Assembly: GCA_017999985.1 (NCBI GenBank)
Contig: JAGNKU010000005.1
Coordinates: forward strand, 124,001-188,000
DNA from: Phycisphaerae bacterium
GTDB lineage: Bacteria; Planctomycetota; Phycisphaerae; UBA1845; Fen-1342
Direction of reading: 5' to 3'
DNA length: 64,000 nucleotides
Under the pieces are notes generated by a model. It saw nothing but the letters and a program-made list of their open reading frames with translations, had not been told where the DNA came from and made no database searches. Below are positions 10,088-20,499 of the stretch, one piece after another; within the stretch, counting starts at the first letter, position 1; each line of letters opens with the position of its first letter. Both the position numbers and the translations under genes were made by a program.

Positions 10088-11311
10088 ATGAGCACAGGCA
10101 GCAAGAACGTGAGTGAAGTCCGGCGGATCGGCGAGCCCGCGCGGCGCGCGGCCCGGATCGCCGCCGCGCTCGGCGTGCTCGGGCTGGCCGGCGGCGCGGC
10201 ACTCGGCTTCGTCAGCGGGTGGGACGTGTTTTTCCGCTCGTATTTGCTCAACTACTGCTACATCCTGAGCCTCGCGCTCGGCGCGCTGTTCTTCGTGCTG
10301 CTCCAGCACCTCGTGCGCGCTGGCTGGAGCGTCTCCGTTCGCCGGCTGGCCGAATTCACCGCGCAGACCCTGCCGCTGCTGGCCATCCTGTTTCTCCCGC
10401 TGCTGGTGCCGGTGCTGACCGGCATGCGCGGCGTGTGGGAATGGACCGATCCGCACGCGGTGGCCGCGGATGCCCTGCTGCAACACAAGCGGCCGTACCT
10501 GAACGTCCCGTTCTTCATCATCCGGGCGGCGTTCTACTTCACCGTGTGGGTGGCCCTGGCGCGCTTCTTTTACCGCCAGTCCGTCGCGCAGGACACGACC
10601 GGCGATCCGCGGCTGACGCTCCGCATGCAGTGGTGGAGCGGCCCCGGCATGGTGCTCTTCGCCCTGACGGTCACGTTCTTCGCGTTCGACGCGCTGATGT
10701 CGCTCAACCCGCACTGGTTCAGCACGATCTTCGGCGTGTACTTCTTCAGCGGCTGCGCCGTGGGGTTCTTCGCGCTGCTGGCGATCCTCGTCAGCGCCGT
10801 GCAGCGCGGCGGCTGGCTGAAACGCTCCATCACCGTCGAGCACTACCACGACATCGGCAAGCTCGCCTTCGGCTTCGTCGTGTTCTGGGCCTACATCGCC
10901 TTCTCGCAGTACCTGCTCATCTGGTACGCGAATCTGCCGGAAGAGACCGTCTGGTACCTGCCCCGGCAGGGCGACACGTGGTGGATCGGCGTGAGCCTGC
11001 TGCTGCTGGGCGGGCACTTCGTGGCCCCGTTCCTGGCGCTGCTGTCGCGCTGGCCGAAGCGCCGCCCGGGCACGCTCGCCCTGGCCGGCGCGTGGCTGCT
11101 GTTGATGCACTGGCTGGACCTGTACTACCTCGTGGCACCGCGGCCGCACGCCGGCGAACACACGGCCCCTCTGCACGCCACGGACGGACTATTGCTGCTC
11201 GGCCTGGGCAGCCTGTTTGTCGCCGCGCTGGTCCGGCCGATGGTGCATACGTCATTGATCCCCGAGCGCGACCCGCGGCTGCCCGAGTCCCTGGCGTTCC
11301 AGAACGTGTGA
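10088..11311 (+). CDS. actF: Alternative Complex III membrane subunit ActF (NrfD/PsrC-like)
   Basis: The 407-residue product has about ten predicted transmembrane helices and is the second NrfD-like membrane subunit of ACIII. Characteristic segments include RSYLLNYCYILSLALGALFF, HKRPYLNVPFFIIRAAFYF, FFAFDALMSLNPHWFSTIFG and FWAYIAFSQYLLIWYANLPE. The ATG at 10088 lies 8 nt after the stop of the actD-actE fusion. The open frame extends far upstream over that gene, but only the part from 10088 has protein-like composition and membrane helices. It is 10 nt before the next gene. Confidence 0.93.
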   Translation: MSTGSKNVSEVRRIGEPARRAARIAAALGVLGLAGGAALGFVSGWDVFFRSYLLNYCYILSLALGALFFVLLQHLVRAGWSVSVRRLAEFTAQTLPLLAILFLPLLVPVLTGMRGVWEWTDPHAVAADALLQHKRPYLNVPFFIIRAAFYFTVWVALARFFYRQSVAQDTTGDPRLTLRMQWWSGPGMVLFALTVTFFAFDALMSLNPHWFSTIFGVYFFSGCAVGFFALLAILVSAVQRGGWLKRSITVEHYHDIGKLAFGFVVFWAYIAFSQYLLIWYANLPEETVWYLPRQGDTWWIGVSLLLLGGHFVAPFLALLSRWPKRRPGTLALAGAWLLLMHWLDLYYLVAPRPHAGEHTAPLHATDGLLLLGLGSLFVAALVRPMVHTSLIPERDPRLPESLAFQNV

Positions 11312-11321
11312 GGCTGCAAGC

Positions 11322-11681
11322 ATGAGCACCGGCGGCGACCCACCCGCGGCAACGACCATCCTCGTCGGCATCGTCGGCGGCATCCTGCTGCTGGCTGTCG
11401 TGCTCGTCGCGCAGGTGCTTTTCTACAACGTGCAGCGCAGCGAAGACGAGGTCAAGCTCTACGCCGTCCGCCCGCAGGAACTGGCCGATCTCCAGGCCAA
11501 GCAGCTCGCCGAGATCAGCAGCTACCGCTACGTCGACCGCGCGCAAGGCGTCGTCGCCGTGCCCATCGATCGCGCGATCGAACTCTACGTCGCCGAGCAG
11601 AAAGCGCCCGCCGCACCCGCTAGAATGCAGGCGCCGGAGCGCCCGCCGGCGACCGCCCCAGGTCAGGGACAAGCGCCGTGA
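11322..11681 (+). CDS. Small single-helix membrane protein of the ACIII-oxidase operon
   Basis: The 119-residue protein has one transmembrane helix (residues about 12-32) followed by a soluble periplasmic segment containing YRYVDRAQGVVAVPIDRAIE and a Pro/Ala-rich tail. The VPIDRAIEL-type motif recurs in small proteins found between ActF and SCO1 in similar operons. Its role is not established; accessory or assembly function for ACIII or the oxidase is an inference from position. Its stop overlaps the start of the SCO gene (GTGA). Confidence 0.8.
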   Translation: MSTGGDPPAATTILVGIVGGILLLAVVLVAQVLFYNVQRSEDEVKLYAVRPQELADLQAKQLAEISSYRYVDRAQGVVAVPIDRAIELYVAEQKAPAAPARMQAPERPPATAPGQGQAP

Positions 11682-12544
11682 GATGCAGGACTTTCAACAG
11701 CCCCGTCCGCGCCCTGCTCATCGTGCTGCTCGCCGGCACGAGCGCGTTCGCGCAGGCGCCCGCGAATTCGCCGCCGACGTCCGCCCCCGACCGCGCGGAA
11801 GCCCTGCCGCCCGAGCTCGAAGGCGTCGGCATCGATGAGCACCCCGGCGACAAACTGCCGCTCGACCTCGAATTCGTCGACCACACCGGCCGGACCGTGA
11901 AGCTGGGCGATTACTTCGACGGGCAGCGCCCCGTCATCCTCACGCTGAACTACTACAAGTGCCCGATGCTCTGCGGGCTCATGCTCAACGGCCTGCTCGA
12001 CAGCCTGCGCGAAATCGACTGGACCGCCGGCGAGCAGTTCCAGGTCGTCACGGTCAGCTTCGACCCGCTCGAAACGCACCAGCTCGGCTTCATCAAGCGA
12101 CAGAACTACCTGAAGCAGTATGACCGCCCCGCCTCCGCCACCGGCTGGCCGTTCCTCACCGGCCGCAAGCCGAGCATCGACGCCCTGCTGCAGGCGACAG
12201 GCTTTCGCATCCGCTGGAGCGAGAAACGCCAGGAATGGATGCACCTCGCGGCGCCGATCATCTGCACGCCGGACGGCCGCATCTCGCGCTACCTCTACGG
12301 CGTGATGTTCGCGCCGAAGACGGTGCGCCTCTCGCTGGTCGAGGCCTCCGAGGGCAAGATCGGCACGACGTTCGACCGCATTCTCCTCTACTGCTATCAC
12401 TACGAAGGTGGCGAGTACACGCTCGCCGCCCTGAACATCGTCCGCGCCGGCGGCGTGCTTTCGCTGCTCGTCGTCGGCGTCCTGCTGCTGGTCCTCTGGC
12501 GCCGCGAACGCCGGCGCGGAAAGGCGGTCGCGGCCCAGCCATGA
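11678..12544 (+). CDS. SCO1/SenC-family copper chaperone
   Basis: SCO proteins deliver copper to, or reduce, the CuA site of cytochrome oxidase subunit II. The 288-residue product has a signal peptide ending near SAFAQA, a thioredoxin fold with the copper-binding CPMLC motif in LNYYKCPMLCGLML, and the later conserved segment EWMHLAAPIICTPDGRISRY containing the histidine region. A C-terminal membrane helix (GVLSLLVVGVLLLVLW) anchors it. It starts with GTG overlapping the previous stop and overlaps the coxB ATG by 4 nt, so copper loading is genetically coupled to the subunit it serves. Confidence 0.93.
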   Translation: MRCRTFNSPVRALLIVLLAGTSAFAQAPANSPPTSAPDRAEALPPELEGVGIDEHPGDKLPLDLEFVDHTGRTVKLGDYFDGQRPVILTLNYYKCPMLCGLMLNGLLDSLREIDWTAGEQFQVVTVSFDPLETHQLGFIKRQNYLKQYDRPASATGWPFLTGRKPSIDALLQATGFRIRWSEKRQEWMHLAAPIICTPDGRISRYLYGVMFAPKTVRLSLVEASEGKIGTTFDRILLYCYHYEGGEYTLAALNIVRAGGVLSLLVVGVLLLVLWRRERRRGKAVAAQP

Positions 12545-13542
12545 ACCCGCAAGCGATGTCCGCGCTGCTCGCCCAGGCCCCGACCTCACTGCCGGCCGTC
12601 GCGCCGGAAGGCGGCACGTTCTGGATGCCGCCCGCCGCGTCCACCGGCGCCGTCGCGACCGACGCCGTCTTCTATTTCATCTACGCCGTCTCGCTGTTCT
12701 TTTTCGCCCTCATCGTCCTGCTGATGGCGTATTTCGTCATCCGCTATCGCCGACGGGTCGAGGGCGCGCGCGGCCCGGGTCGCGCCACGCACAACACGGC
12801 CCTCGAGCTGACCTGGACCGCGATCCCGCTGGTGCTGGTCGTGATCATGTTCTACATGGGTTTTCGCGGGTTCATGAACATGATCAACGCACCCGCCGGC
12901 GCGCTCGACATCCGCGTGCTGGGCCAGAAGTGGTTCTGGTCGTTCACCTATCCCAACGGGCACATCGACACCGAGCTGCACGTACCGGTGGACATGCCCG
13001 TCCGGCTGATCCTCGAATCCAACGACGTGATTCACAGCTTCTTCGTGCCGGCGTTTCGCATCAAGCGCGATGCCGTCCCGGGGCGCTACAATAAAATCTG
13101 GTTCAAAGCGACCCGGCCGGGCGAGTACCTGGCTCTCTGCGCGGAGTACTGCGGCACGCAGCATTCGGACATGTTGGCGCGCGTGGTCGTGCACGAGCCG
13201 GGCCTGTACGAAAAGTGGCTCGACGAGGCCTCCGACCCGTTCAAGACGCGCACCCTGGCCGAGGTGGGCGCGCTGCTGGTCACGCGGCGCTGCGGCGGCT
13301 GCCATTCCACCGATGGCAGCGCCAACATCGGGCCGACGTTCAAGGGCCTGTACGAGCACGATGTGGCCCTGGCCGACGGCACCACGGTCCAGGCCGAGGA
13401 CAACTACATCCGCGAGTCGATCCTTGAGCCGCGGGCCAAGATCGTGCGCGGCTACGACCCCGTGATGCCGACCTTCAAGGGCCAGCTCACGGACAAGGAA
13501 ATCACGGCGATCATCGAATACTTGAAGGAACTAGGCAAATGA
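12541..13542 (+). CDS. coxB: Cytochrome c oxidase subunit II with C-terminal heme c domain (caa3 type)
   Basis: The 333-residue subunit has two N-terminal membrane helices, then a cupredoxin domain carrying the binuclear CuA centre: H in DVIHSFFVPAF and the cluster CAEYCGTQHSDM with Cys200, Cys204, His208 and Met211. A fused cytochrome c domain follows with CGGCH (residue 251) and a Met ligand candidate in VMPTFKG. The fused heme defines a caa3-type oxidase, which can take electrons without a separate soluble cytochrome c and fits direct docking to ACIII. ATG at 12541 overlaps the SCO stop. Confidence 0.96.
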   Translation: MNPQAMSALLAQAPTSLPAVAPEGGTFWMPPAASTGAVATDAVFYFIYAVSLFFFALIVLLMAYFVIRYRRRVEGARGPGRATHNTALELTWTAIPLVLVVIMFYMGFRGFMNMINAPAGALDIRVLGQKWFWSFTYPNGHIDTELHVPVDMPVRLILESNDVIHSFFVPAFRIKRDAVPGRYNKIWFKATRPGEYLALCAEYCGTQHSDMLARVVVHEPGLYEKWLDEASDPFKTRTLAEVGALLVTRRCGGCHSTDGSANIGPTFKGLYEHDVALADGTTVQAEDNYIRESILEPRAKIVRGYDPVMPTFKGQLTDKEITAIIEYLKELGK

Positions 13543-13560
13543 CCGGGGCTGGTGGCCGAT

Positions 13561-15258
13561 ATGAGCGCGATTGATCCGGGCATTTCGCTCCCCGCCGGAC
13601 AGCCGCAGGCCGCGGCGGGCGACAACTACCTCACGCGGACCCGGGGCATCCGGTCCTGGCTCTTCACCGTCGACCACAAGCGCATCGGCATCATGTACCT
13701 CGTGTCGATCCTGGCGGCGTTCCTGCTGGGCGGCATTTTCGCCATCCTCATCCGCACCGAGCTGCTCACGCCGCAGCGCACGATCATGAGCGCGGACAAC
13801 TACAACCGCGTGTTCACGCTGCACGGCGCGATCATGACCTTCCTGGTCATCATCCCCGGCATCCCTGCGGCCCTCGGCAATTTCGTCCTGCCGATCATGC
13901 TGGGCGCGAAAGACCTCGCCTTTCCGCGCCTTAACCTGTTCAGCTACCACCTGTGGGTGCTCGGCGCGCTGCTGTCCGTCGTGGCCATCCTCATGGGCAG
14001 CGTCGACACCGGCTGGACCTTCTACGTGCCCTACGCCACCGACACCAGCATGGGCGGCGTCATCCCCGTGCTCCTCGGCGTGTTCGTGCTCGGCTTCAGC
14101 TCGATCTTCACCGGGCTCAATTTCGTCGTGACGATCCACAAGCTCCGCCCGCCGGGCATGACCTGGTTCCGCCTGCCGCTGTTCCTGTGGGCGCTCTACG
14201 CGACCGCCATCATCCAGATCCTCGCGACGCCGGTGCTGGGCATCACCGTGCTGCTGCTGATCGTGGAGCGCGCCTTCGAGCTGGGCATCTTCCAGCCCGG
14301 CTTGGGTGGCGACCCCCTCCTTTACCAGCACTTCTTCTGGTTCTACTCGCACCCCGCCGTCTACATCATGATCCTGCCCGCGATGGGCATCGCCAGCGAG
14401 GTGATCTCGATCTTCAGCCGCAAGCACATCTTCGGCTACCACTTCATCGCCTTCAGCAGCATCGCCATCGCGATCTTCGGCTTCTTCGTCTGGGGCCACC
14501 ACATGTTCGTCAGCGGCCAGTCCGCGCTGGTAACCACCATCTTCAGCCTGTTGACGTACAGCGTCTCCATCCCGTCGGCGGTCAAGGTCTTCAACTGGCT
14601 CGCCACGCTGCACGGCGGCTCGATCTCGCTGAAAACGCCCATGCTTTACATGCTGGGCTTCATCTTCATCTTCGGCATCGGTGGCCTCACCGGCCTGTTC
14701 CTCGGCGCGCTGGCCACCGACTACCACCTGACCGACACGTACTTCGTCGTCGCCCACTTCCACTACGTCATGATGGGCAGCACGCTCCTGGCGATGATCG
14801 GCGGCATTCACCACTGGTGGCCAAAGATGACCGGCCGCATGTACTCCGAGCTGTGGGGGCGCGTGGCCTTCGTCGTCGTCTTCATCGGCTTCAACCTGAC
14901 CTTCTTCCCGCAGTTCATCATGGGCACGCACGGCATGCCCCGCCGCTACTACAACTACCCGCCCCAGTTCGAGTTCCTGCACGTGCTTTCCAGCATCGGC
15001 TCGTACCTGATGGCGGTCGGTTTCGTGATCACGGCGATTTACCTGCTGCATTCGCTCTTCGCCGGCCGGCGCGCCCCCGCCAATCCGTGGGGCGGCGCCA
15101 CACTTGAATGGCAATGCCCTTCGCCGCCGCCCACGCAGAACTTCGACACGCCACCCGTCGCCGGCGACCCGTATGACTTCAGCGACCTGGAATACGACGC
15201 CCGCACCGGCGGGTACGTCCGCGTGAACCGTCCGGGTGCCAGCGTGCCCGGGCATTAG
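13561..15258 (+). CDS. coxA: Cytochrome c oxidase subunit I, A2-type heme-copper oxidase
   Basis: This 565-residue subunit holds the low-spin heme and the heme-copper O2-reducing centre. The CuB region reads [13 protein letters not shown]: Tyr262-Ser263 precede CuB ligand His264, Ala266 replaces the usual Glu, and Tyr268 is the cross-linked tyrosine. This YS motif is the hallmark of the A2 oxidase subfamily. Further CuB ligands are in VWGHHMF and heme ligands in [19 protein letters not shown] near the N-terminus holds another heme ligand. An in-frame GTG at 13552 is an alternative start; ATG 13561 follows GGTGG-rich sequence. Confidence 0.96.
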   Translation: MSAIDPGISLPAGQPQAAAGDNYLTRTRGIRSWLFTVDHKRIGIMYLVSILAAFLLGGIFAILIRTELLTPQRTIMSADNYNRVFTLHGAIMTFLVIIPGIPAALGNFVLPIMLGAKDLAFPRLNLFSYHLWVLGALLSVVAILMGSVDTGWTFYVPYATDTSMGGVIPVLLGVFVLGFSSIFTGLNFVVTIHKLRPPGMTWFRLPLFLWALYATAIIQILATPVLGITVLLLIVERAFELGIFQPGLGGDPLLYQHFFWFYSHPAVYIMILPAMGIASEVISIFSRKHIFGYHFIAFSSIAIAIFGFFVWGHHMFVSGQSALVTTIFSLLTYSVSIPSAVKVFNWLATLHGGSISLKTPMLYMLGFIFIFGIGGLTGLFLGALATDYHLTDTYFVVAHFHYVMMGSTLLAMIGGIHHWWPKMTGRMYSELWGRVAFVVVFIGFNLTFFPQFIMGTHGMPRRYYNYPPQFEFLHVLSSIGSYLMAVGFVITAIYLLHSLFAGRRAPANPWGGATLEWQCPSPPPTQNFDTPPVAGDPYDFSDLEYDARTGGYVRVNRPGASVPGH

Positions 15259-15272
15259 CGAGCCAGAACCCG

Positions 15273-16121
<849 letters not shown>

Positions 16122-16151
16122 CGGCGCCCCGCGCGCCGGCGAGGATCGCCG

Positions 16152-16541
16152 ATGACCGCTCCCGAGTCCCCCACCACCGCCCACCGCCAGGTCGGCCACC
16201 ATGTGCCCTTGTGGGTGCTCGCGGCCACGCTCGCCGCCCTGCTCGTGCTGACGTTCATCACGGTCGCGGTCACGCGCGTGGCGTGGCTCGACTTCGGCCC
16301 GACCATCAACCTCTGGATTGCCCTGCTGATCGCGACCGTCAAGGCCACCCTCGTGGCCCTGTACTTCATGCACCTGCGCTATGACAAGCCCTTCAACGGC
16401 GTCATCCTGATCGGCGCACTCCTGTTCGTCATGCTCTTCTGCGGCCTGGCGCTCATGGACTCCCTCGCCTATCGCCCGGACGTGCAGGAATATCGCGACG
16501 TCGATCCGGCGCGCTACGCGCCGGCCCTGCAGCAGCCGTGA
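16152..16541 (+). CDS. Cytochrome c oxidase subunit IV family protein
   Basis: The 129-residue product has three hydrophobic helices and the diagnostic prokaryotic subunit IV segment NLWIALLIATVKATLVALYF followed by MHLRYDKPFNG. Subunit IV is a small accessory subunit of caa3-type oxidases, thought to aid assembly or stability. The tail (RDVDPARYAPALQQP) is soluble. It lies 30 nt after coxC and overlaps the next gene by 4 nt. Confidence 0.92.
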   Translation: MTAPESPTTAHRQVGHHVPLWVLAATLAALLVLTFITVAVTRVAWLDFGPTINLWIALLIATVKATLVALYFMHLRYDKPFNGVILIGALLFVMLFCGLALMDSLAYRPDVQEYRDVDPARYAPALQQP

Positions 16542-17119
16542 ACACGCCCCGGCCGCCCGCAACCCCCGCCGGCCTCAGCGCCGGCCGCCTCATCATGCTG
16601 CTCTTCCTGGCGTCGCTCGGCATGGGCTTCGCCGCCGTGCTGGTCTTCTATTTCGTCATGCGCAGCCGTGCCACCGCCTGGCCGCCACCCGGCACACCGC
16701 CGCTGCCGGCCGGGCTGTGGCTCAGCACCGTGCTGCTGATCGGAACCAGTGCGAGCCTGCTCGTGGCCCGCCACAGCCTGCGCCAGGAACGCGCCCCCGC
16801 GGCTGCACGCGCCCTGCTGATCGCGCTGCTCGCCGGCCTCGCCTTTCTCTTCAGCCAAATCGCGAACTGGTGGCTGGCCTGGGCGGCGAACCTGCCGCCC
16901 GGCCGCAACATGTTCTCCATCACTTTCTACCTGCTCACCGGCCTGCACGCGGCGCACATCATCGGCGGGCTCGTCCCGCTCGCCGTCGTCACCGCGCGGG
17001 CCCTGCGCGGGCGCTACAGCGCCGCACACCACGCCGGCGTCACGTACTGCGCCATGTACTGGCACTTCCTCGACGCCGTCTGGCTGGTCATCTTCGCGGC
17101 GCTTCTGCTGAGCACTTGA
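16538..17119 (+). CDS. Second COX3-like heme-copper oxidase subunit
   Basis: The 193-residue polytopic protein carries the short, CyoC/NorE-like form of the subunit III fold, with conserved segments NMFSITFYLLTGLHAAHIIG and GVTYCAMYWHFLDAVWLVIF. The N-terminal half is less conserved. Presence beside a full-length coxC gives the operon two subunit III-like proteins; whether both enter one complex is unknown. The GTG start overlaps the previous stop (GTGA), so it is translationally coupled and is the last gene of the respiratory operon. Confidence 0.88.
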   Translation: MNTPRPPATPAGLSAGRLIMLLFLASLGMGFAAVLVFYFVMRSRATAWPPPGTPPLPAGLWLSTVLLIGTSASLLVARHSLRQERAPAAARALLIALLAGLAFLFSQIANWWLAWAANLPPGRNMFSITFYLLTGLHAAHIIGGLVPLAVVTARALRGRYSAAHHAGVTYCAMYWHFLDAVWLVIFAALLLST

Positions 17120-17150
17120 CCCGTGCCCGCCGCCGCGTGCTAATCCGCAT

Positions 17151-18488
17151 ATGCGCATCGCCGTCGCCCAAATGCCCGGCGCCTCCCTGGACCGGTGGGC
17201 GGAAACGCTGGCGCTGCTCGAGGCCCTGGTTACGCAGGCCGCCGAGCGCGGCGCGCAACTCGTCGTGCTGCCCGAATGCGCCTGGCCGGCCTATTGCCTG
17301 GGCAGCATCGCGGAGTATCGCGCCGCGCGAAACGCCGGCCTGCCCGCCCCCGCCACCTTCCTCGCCCGACTGCAACAGCTCGCCCGCAACCAGCACATCG
17401 CGCTCTGTGCCGGCTTCGTCGCCGAAGATCACGACCGGCTCTACAACGCCGCCGCATTCGTCGCCGCCAACGGCGCGCTGCTCGGCATGCGCCACAAGTG
17501 CTTCCTGTGGGCGTTCGACCGCAACTACTTCTCGCCGGGCACGCGCATCGAGCCGCTGGACACCGACTTCGGTCGCATCGGACTGATGATCTGCGCCGAC
17601 GCCCGCCTCCCCGAAATCGCCGCGACGCTGGCCGCCCGCGGCGCGGAGCTCATCCTGCAACCCACCGCCTGGGTGAACGCCGGCGCCACCGACGCGCTTT
17701 GGAACCCGCAGCCGGATTTCCTCATCGCGGCGCGGGCCACGGAGTTCGGCGTGCCGATCGCGTCCGCCAGCAAGTGGGGCCGCGAACGCGACACTACCTT
17801 CGTCGGATCGAGCCTCATCTGCGCTGCCGACGGAACGATCCGCGCCCAGTGCGGGTCAGCCGAAACCACCGTGGCCGTCGCCGAGGTAACTCCCGCCCCG
17901 CCCCGCCGCCCCGTCATTACGCCCGCGGAGCGCAGCGCACTGCTGTCGCCCGCTCCACCGGACCCGCCGCGCGGCGATGTCCGTCCCGTGACGGTGTGGC
18001 CCGTCGCGCACACCATCAACGACCACGCCGTGGCCGCACAACTGGACACCCGTGCACCGGTTCCAGAGCACTTGCTCGTGTTACGCGACGGCCCGTCGTC
18101 TGATCCCGTGCGGGGCGACCGCTATACGCTGTTGAGTGGACCGACGCCCGCGCCGCTGGACATCGCTGGCGTGCGCATCGGCTCGGTGCGTGCCCCCGCT
18201 GCCGCCCGCTTCGCCCCGCTCCGCTGTCTTGCGCTGCGCGGCGTGCACGCCGTCGTCGTCTTCGGCGCCGACTGTCCGCGCTGCGCGCTCCAGGCACGGG
18301 CGTGTGAGAACCGTATCTTCGTCGTCCAGGTGACCGCTGCGCACGGACAGATCATCGACCCGCACGGCCACGTCGTGCCCGCCACCGACGCCCCGGTCAC
18401 GCTCGCCGCGGCGCTCGCCGCGCGCAAGACCGTGGCCCCCGGGACCGACGTGCTCGCCGGCCGCTGCCCCGCGCAGTACGAGTTCTGA
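17151..18488 (+). CDS. Carbon-nitrogen hydrolase (nitrilase superfamily) with a degenerate second domain
   Basis: Nitrilase-superfamily enzymes hydrolyse amides or nitriles through a Glu-Lys-Cys triad. All three are visible in the first half of this 445-residue protein: Glu42 in VLPECAWP, Lys115 in RHKCFLW and Cys148 in LMICADARLPE. Residues from about 285 on resemble the C-terminal half of another nitrilase domain (RACENRIFVVQVTAAHGQII, then DPHGHVVPATD) without an evident triad, so it looks like a second, inactive copy or a structural lobe. The substrate is not recognisable. It starts 31 nt after the oxidase operon on the same strand and may be read through from it, but no functional link is apparent. 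Confidence 0.88.
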   Translation: MRIAVAQMPGASLDRWAETLALLEALVTQAAERGAQLVVLPECAWPAYCLGSIAEYRAARNAGLPAPATFLARLQQLARNQHIALCAGFVAEDHDRLYNAAAFVAANGALLGMRHKCFLWAFDRNYFSPGTRIEPLDTDFGRIGLMICADARLPEIAATLAARGAELILQPTAWVNAGATDALWNPQPDFLIAARATEFGVPIASASKWGRERDTTFVGSSLICAADGTIRAQCGSAETTVAVAEVTPAPPRRPVITPAERSALLSPAPPDPPRGDVRPVTVWPVAHTINDHAVAAQLDTRAPVPEHLLVLRDGPSSDPVRGDRYTLLSGPTPAPLDIAGVRIGSVRAPAAARFAPLRCLALRGVHAVVVFGADCPRCALQARACENRIFVVQVTAAHGQIIDPHGHVVPATDAPVTLAAALAARKTVAPGTDVLAGRCPAQYEF

Positions 18489-18507
18489 CTCGCCGCCCCA
18501 CCCCGTG

Positions 18508-20343
18508 TCACGGATTCTCGAAATACGGCTTGCCGGCCTCAAAGAGCGCCTGGTGTGCCTGGTAATCCCGGACATCGTCCGGCCGATTGGCCGCCTGAGC
18601 GATCTTGAGCGCCTCGCCGACCCACTTGCGGGCATCCTCGAACCGACCGGCCGCCGCGTACGCCGCGGCCAGCGTGTCCAGCATCGTGTCATCCCGGTGA
18701 TTCGTCGCCGCGCAGGCCTTCTCCGCCCACTGGATCGCTTCCTCCGGCTTGCGGCGCGTCGCATCCGCGCAGGTCGCCAGCAGCCACGCGAGCGAGTTCG
18801 CCAGCTCCGGCCGGTCCGGCATGACCTGCAGCCCGTCGCGCAGCAACTGCTCGAGGGCGGCGTAGTCCTTCGCGATGGTCAGCAGATCACGCAGCGCCAA
18901 ACGAGCCGCCAGGTACTTGGGGTCGGTGCGCAGCGCCGCGGCAAACTGCTCGCGCGCGCCGGCCACGTCGCCGGCGCGGAAGAGGTAGAGCCCCAGCGCG
19001 TGGCGGGCGGCCACGAGTTCCGGATCCAGCTCGACTGCCTTGGTCAGCGCGGCACGCGCCTCCGCTTCCTGGTCCAACTGCTGCAGCCAGCCGCTGGCCG
19101 CCAGATACAGGTCGCCGCTTTGCGGCTGCGCGGCCAGCGCGGCTTTGATCACCGCGACGCCGGCGTCCGGCGTGCCCCGGGCCATGGCCAGCGTGCAGAA
19201 CCGTCGCAAGGCCTCTTCGTCCGCCGGGTTCTTATCCAGCACACTGCGCAGCAACTGCTCCGCCCGGTCGAAGTCCTTCTTGAGCAGCATGGCAAACGCG
19301 AGCTTGCACTTCGCCGGCGCGTAATCCTTGCCGTCCGGCAGGCTCAGCACACGCTCGAACTCGCGGACGGCGTCATCGAGTCGGCCTTGCTGCGCCAGCA
19401 CGTCGGCCAGTTGCGTGCGAGCGCGCACGCCCGAGGTGTCCACGTCGATCGCTTCGTTCAGCAGCCGTTCCGCGAGCGAGAACTGCTTCCGCTCCGCCTG
19501 GGCCGCCGCGGCTTCCAGGAGCGCCTCCAGATCGTACCCCCGCACCAGCAGCGTGCCTTCCATCGGGTCGATCAGTGGGCGGATGTGCGTATCCTGGCCG
19601 GCCCGGCGGCGCCGCGCGGCCGCTTCCGTGGTCTCACCGCGCGCCTCGAAAACGGCCGCAAGCCCCAAGTGAGCCGGCCCGTAGTGCGGCGCTGTCTTGA
19701 GGGCCCGGAGGAAATGACCCTGCGCCTCGTCCAGCTTGTTTTCGGCTACTAGACACAGTCCAAGACCGGCGTGCCCCACGACGTCGGCCGCGTCCGCCGC
19801 CAGCGCCGCTTCGAAGAACTCGCGCGCCCGGGCTGGATCGGTTTCCATCAGCAGGGCCGCCAGGCGCGTGCGCGCCGGCTTGTAGTCGGCGTTCAGGGCC
19901 AGGGTCTTTTCATAGGCGGCCTTGGCCTGGGCGGGATTACCCGCCCGCGCGTGCGCCAACCCGAGCGCGTACAGCCACTGCGACTCCTGCGGAGCCAACT
20001 GGGCCACTCGCTCGAAGCACACCACCGCCGCCTGCGGGAACCCGTGCACGTAGCACAGCGCCCCCAGGTCGGCCACCTTGCCGATGTCGTTGGGCACCCG
20101 GAGCGCTTCGCGCCGCGCCGCCCCCAGCTTTGTTTCGAGCACCAGCGGCAGCGTGCCCAAGTCCAGTTCCGGCAGCGGCAGCTCCGCCGCCCCGGCCATC
20201 GGCGCGGTGCCCGGCTCCGTTCCCGGGGCCGCGCTGGCGCCCTCGGGGGCAGCGGACTCGCGCTTGCACGCGCCGCCGGCCAACAGCCAGCCGCCGATCG
20301 CCAGCCCCACCAGACACGTACCCGCATACCGTCGTGTAATCAT
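18508..20343 (-). CDS. TPR-repeat lipoprotein
   Basis: The 611-residue product starts with a lipoprotein signal (GLAIGGWLLAGGAC), followed by a low-complexity Ala/Pro/Glu linker and then repeated TPR units from about residue 90 to the end (for example ALGLAHARAGNPAQAKAAYE and ALGLYLFRAGDVAGAREQF). It should sit in the periplasm, tethered to a membrane, as a protein-interaction scaffold. ATG at 20343 has AGGA about 8 nt upstream; an earlier in-frame start at 20409 would add a non-signal-like leader. Convergent with the nitrilase-like gene, with 19 nt between their ends. Partner unknown. Confidence 0.85.
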   Translation of the reverse strand: MITRRYAGTCLVGLAIGGWLLAGGACKRESAAPEGASAAPGTEPGTAPMAGAAELPLPELDLGTLPLVLETKLGAARREALRVPNDIGKVADLGALCYVHGFPQAAVVCFERVAQLAPQESQWLYALGLAHARAGNPAQAKAAYEKTLALNADYKPARTRLAALLMETDPARAREFFEAALAADAADVVGHAGLGLCLVAENKLDEAQGHFLRALKTAPHYGPAHLGLAAVFEARGETTEAAARRRRAGQDTHIRPLIDPMEGTLLVRGYDLEALLEAAAAQAERKQFSLAERLLNEAIDVDTSGVRARTQLADVLAQQGRLDDAVREFERVLSLPDGKDYAPAKCKLAFAMLLKKDFDRAEQLLRSVLDKNPADEEALRRFCTLAMARGTPDAGVAVIKAALAAQPQSGDLYLAASGWLQQLDQEAEARAALTKAVELDPELVAARHALGLYLFRAGDVAGAREQFAAALRTDPKYLAARLALRDLLTIAKDYAALEQLLRDGLQVMPDRPELANSLAWLLATCADATRRKPEEAIQWAEKACAATNHRDDTMLDTLAAAYAAAGRFEDARKWVGEALKIAQAANRPDDVRDYQAHQALFEAGKPYFENP

Positions 20344-20499
20344 CGCCCGTTCCTGTCCAACAGGCCGTGAACCAGGGCACGGCACGCCCACCGGGGACCC
20401 GCGCCGCATCCTTTTGCCAGCATACCGTGCCGTCCGCGCGCCGCCAACGCGCGGCGTCGCGCCGTCACCGCCGGCCCCCGTAGACGCCAGAGCCGTTCT

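Noticed and set aside
13531-15255. Minus-strand open frame opposite coxA
   Set aside because: coxA motifs fix the plus strand; the antisense product is highly charged and unrelated to any family.
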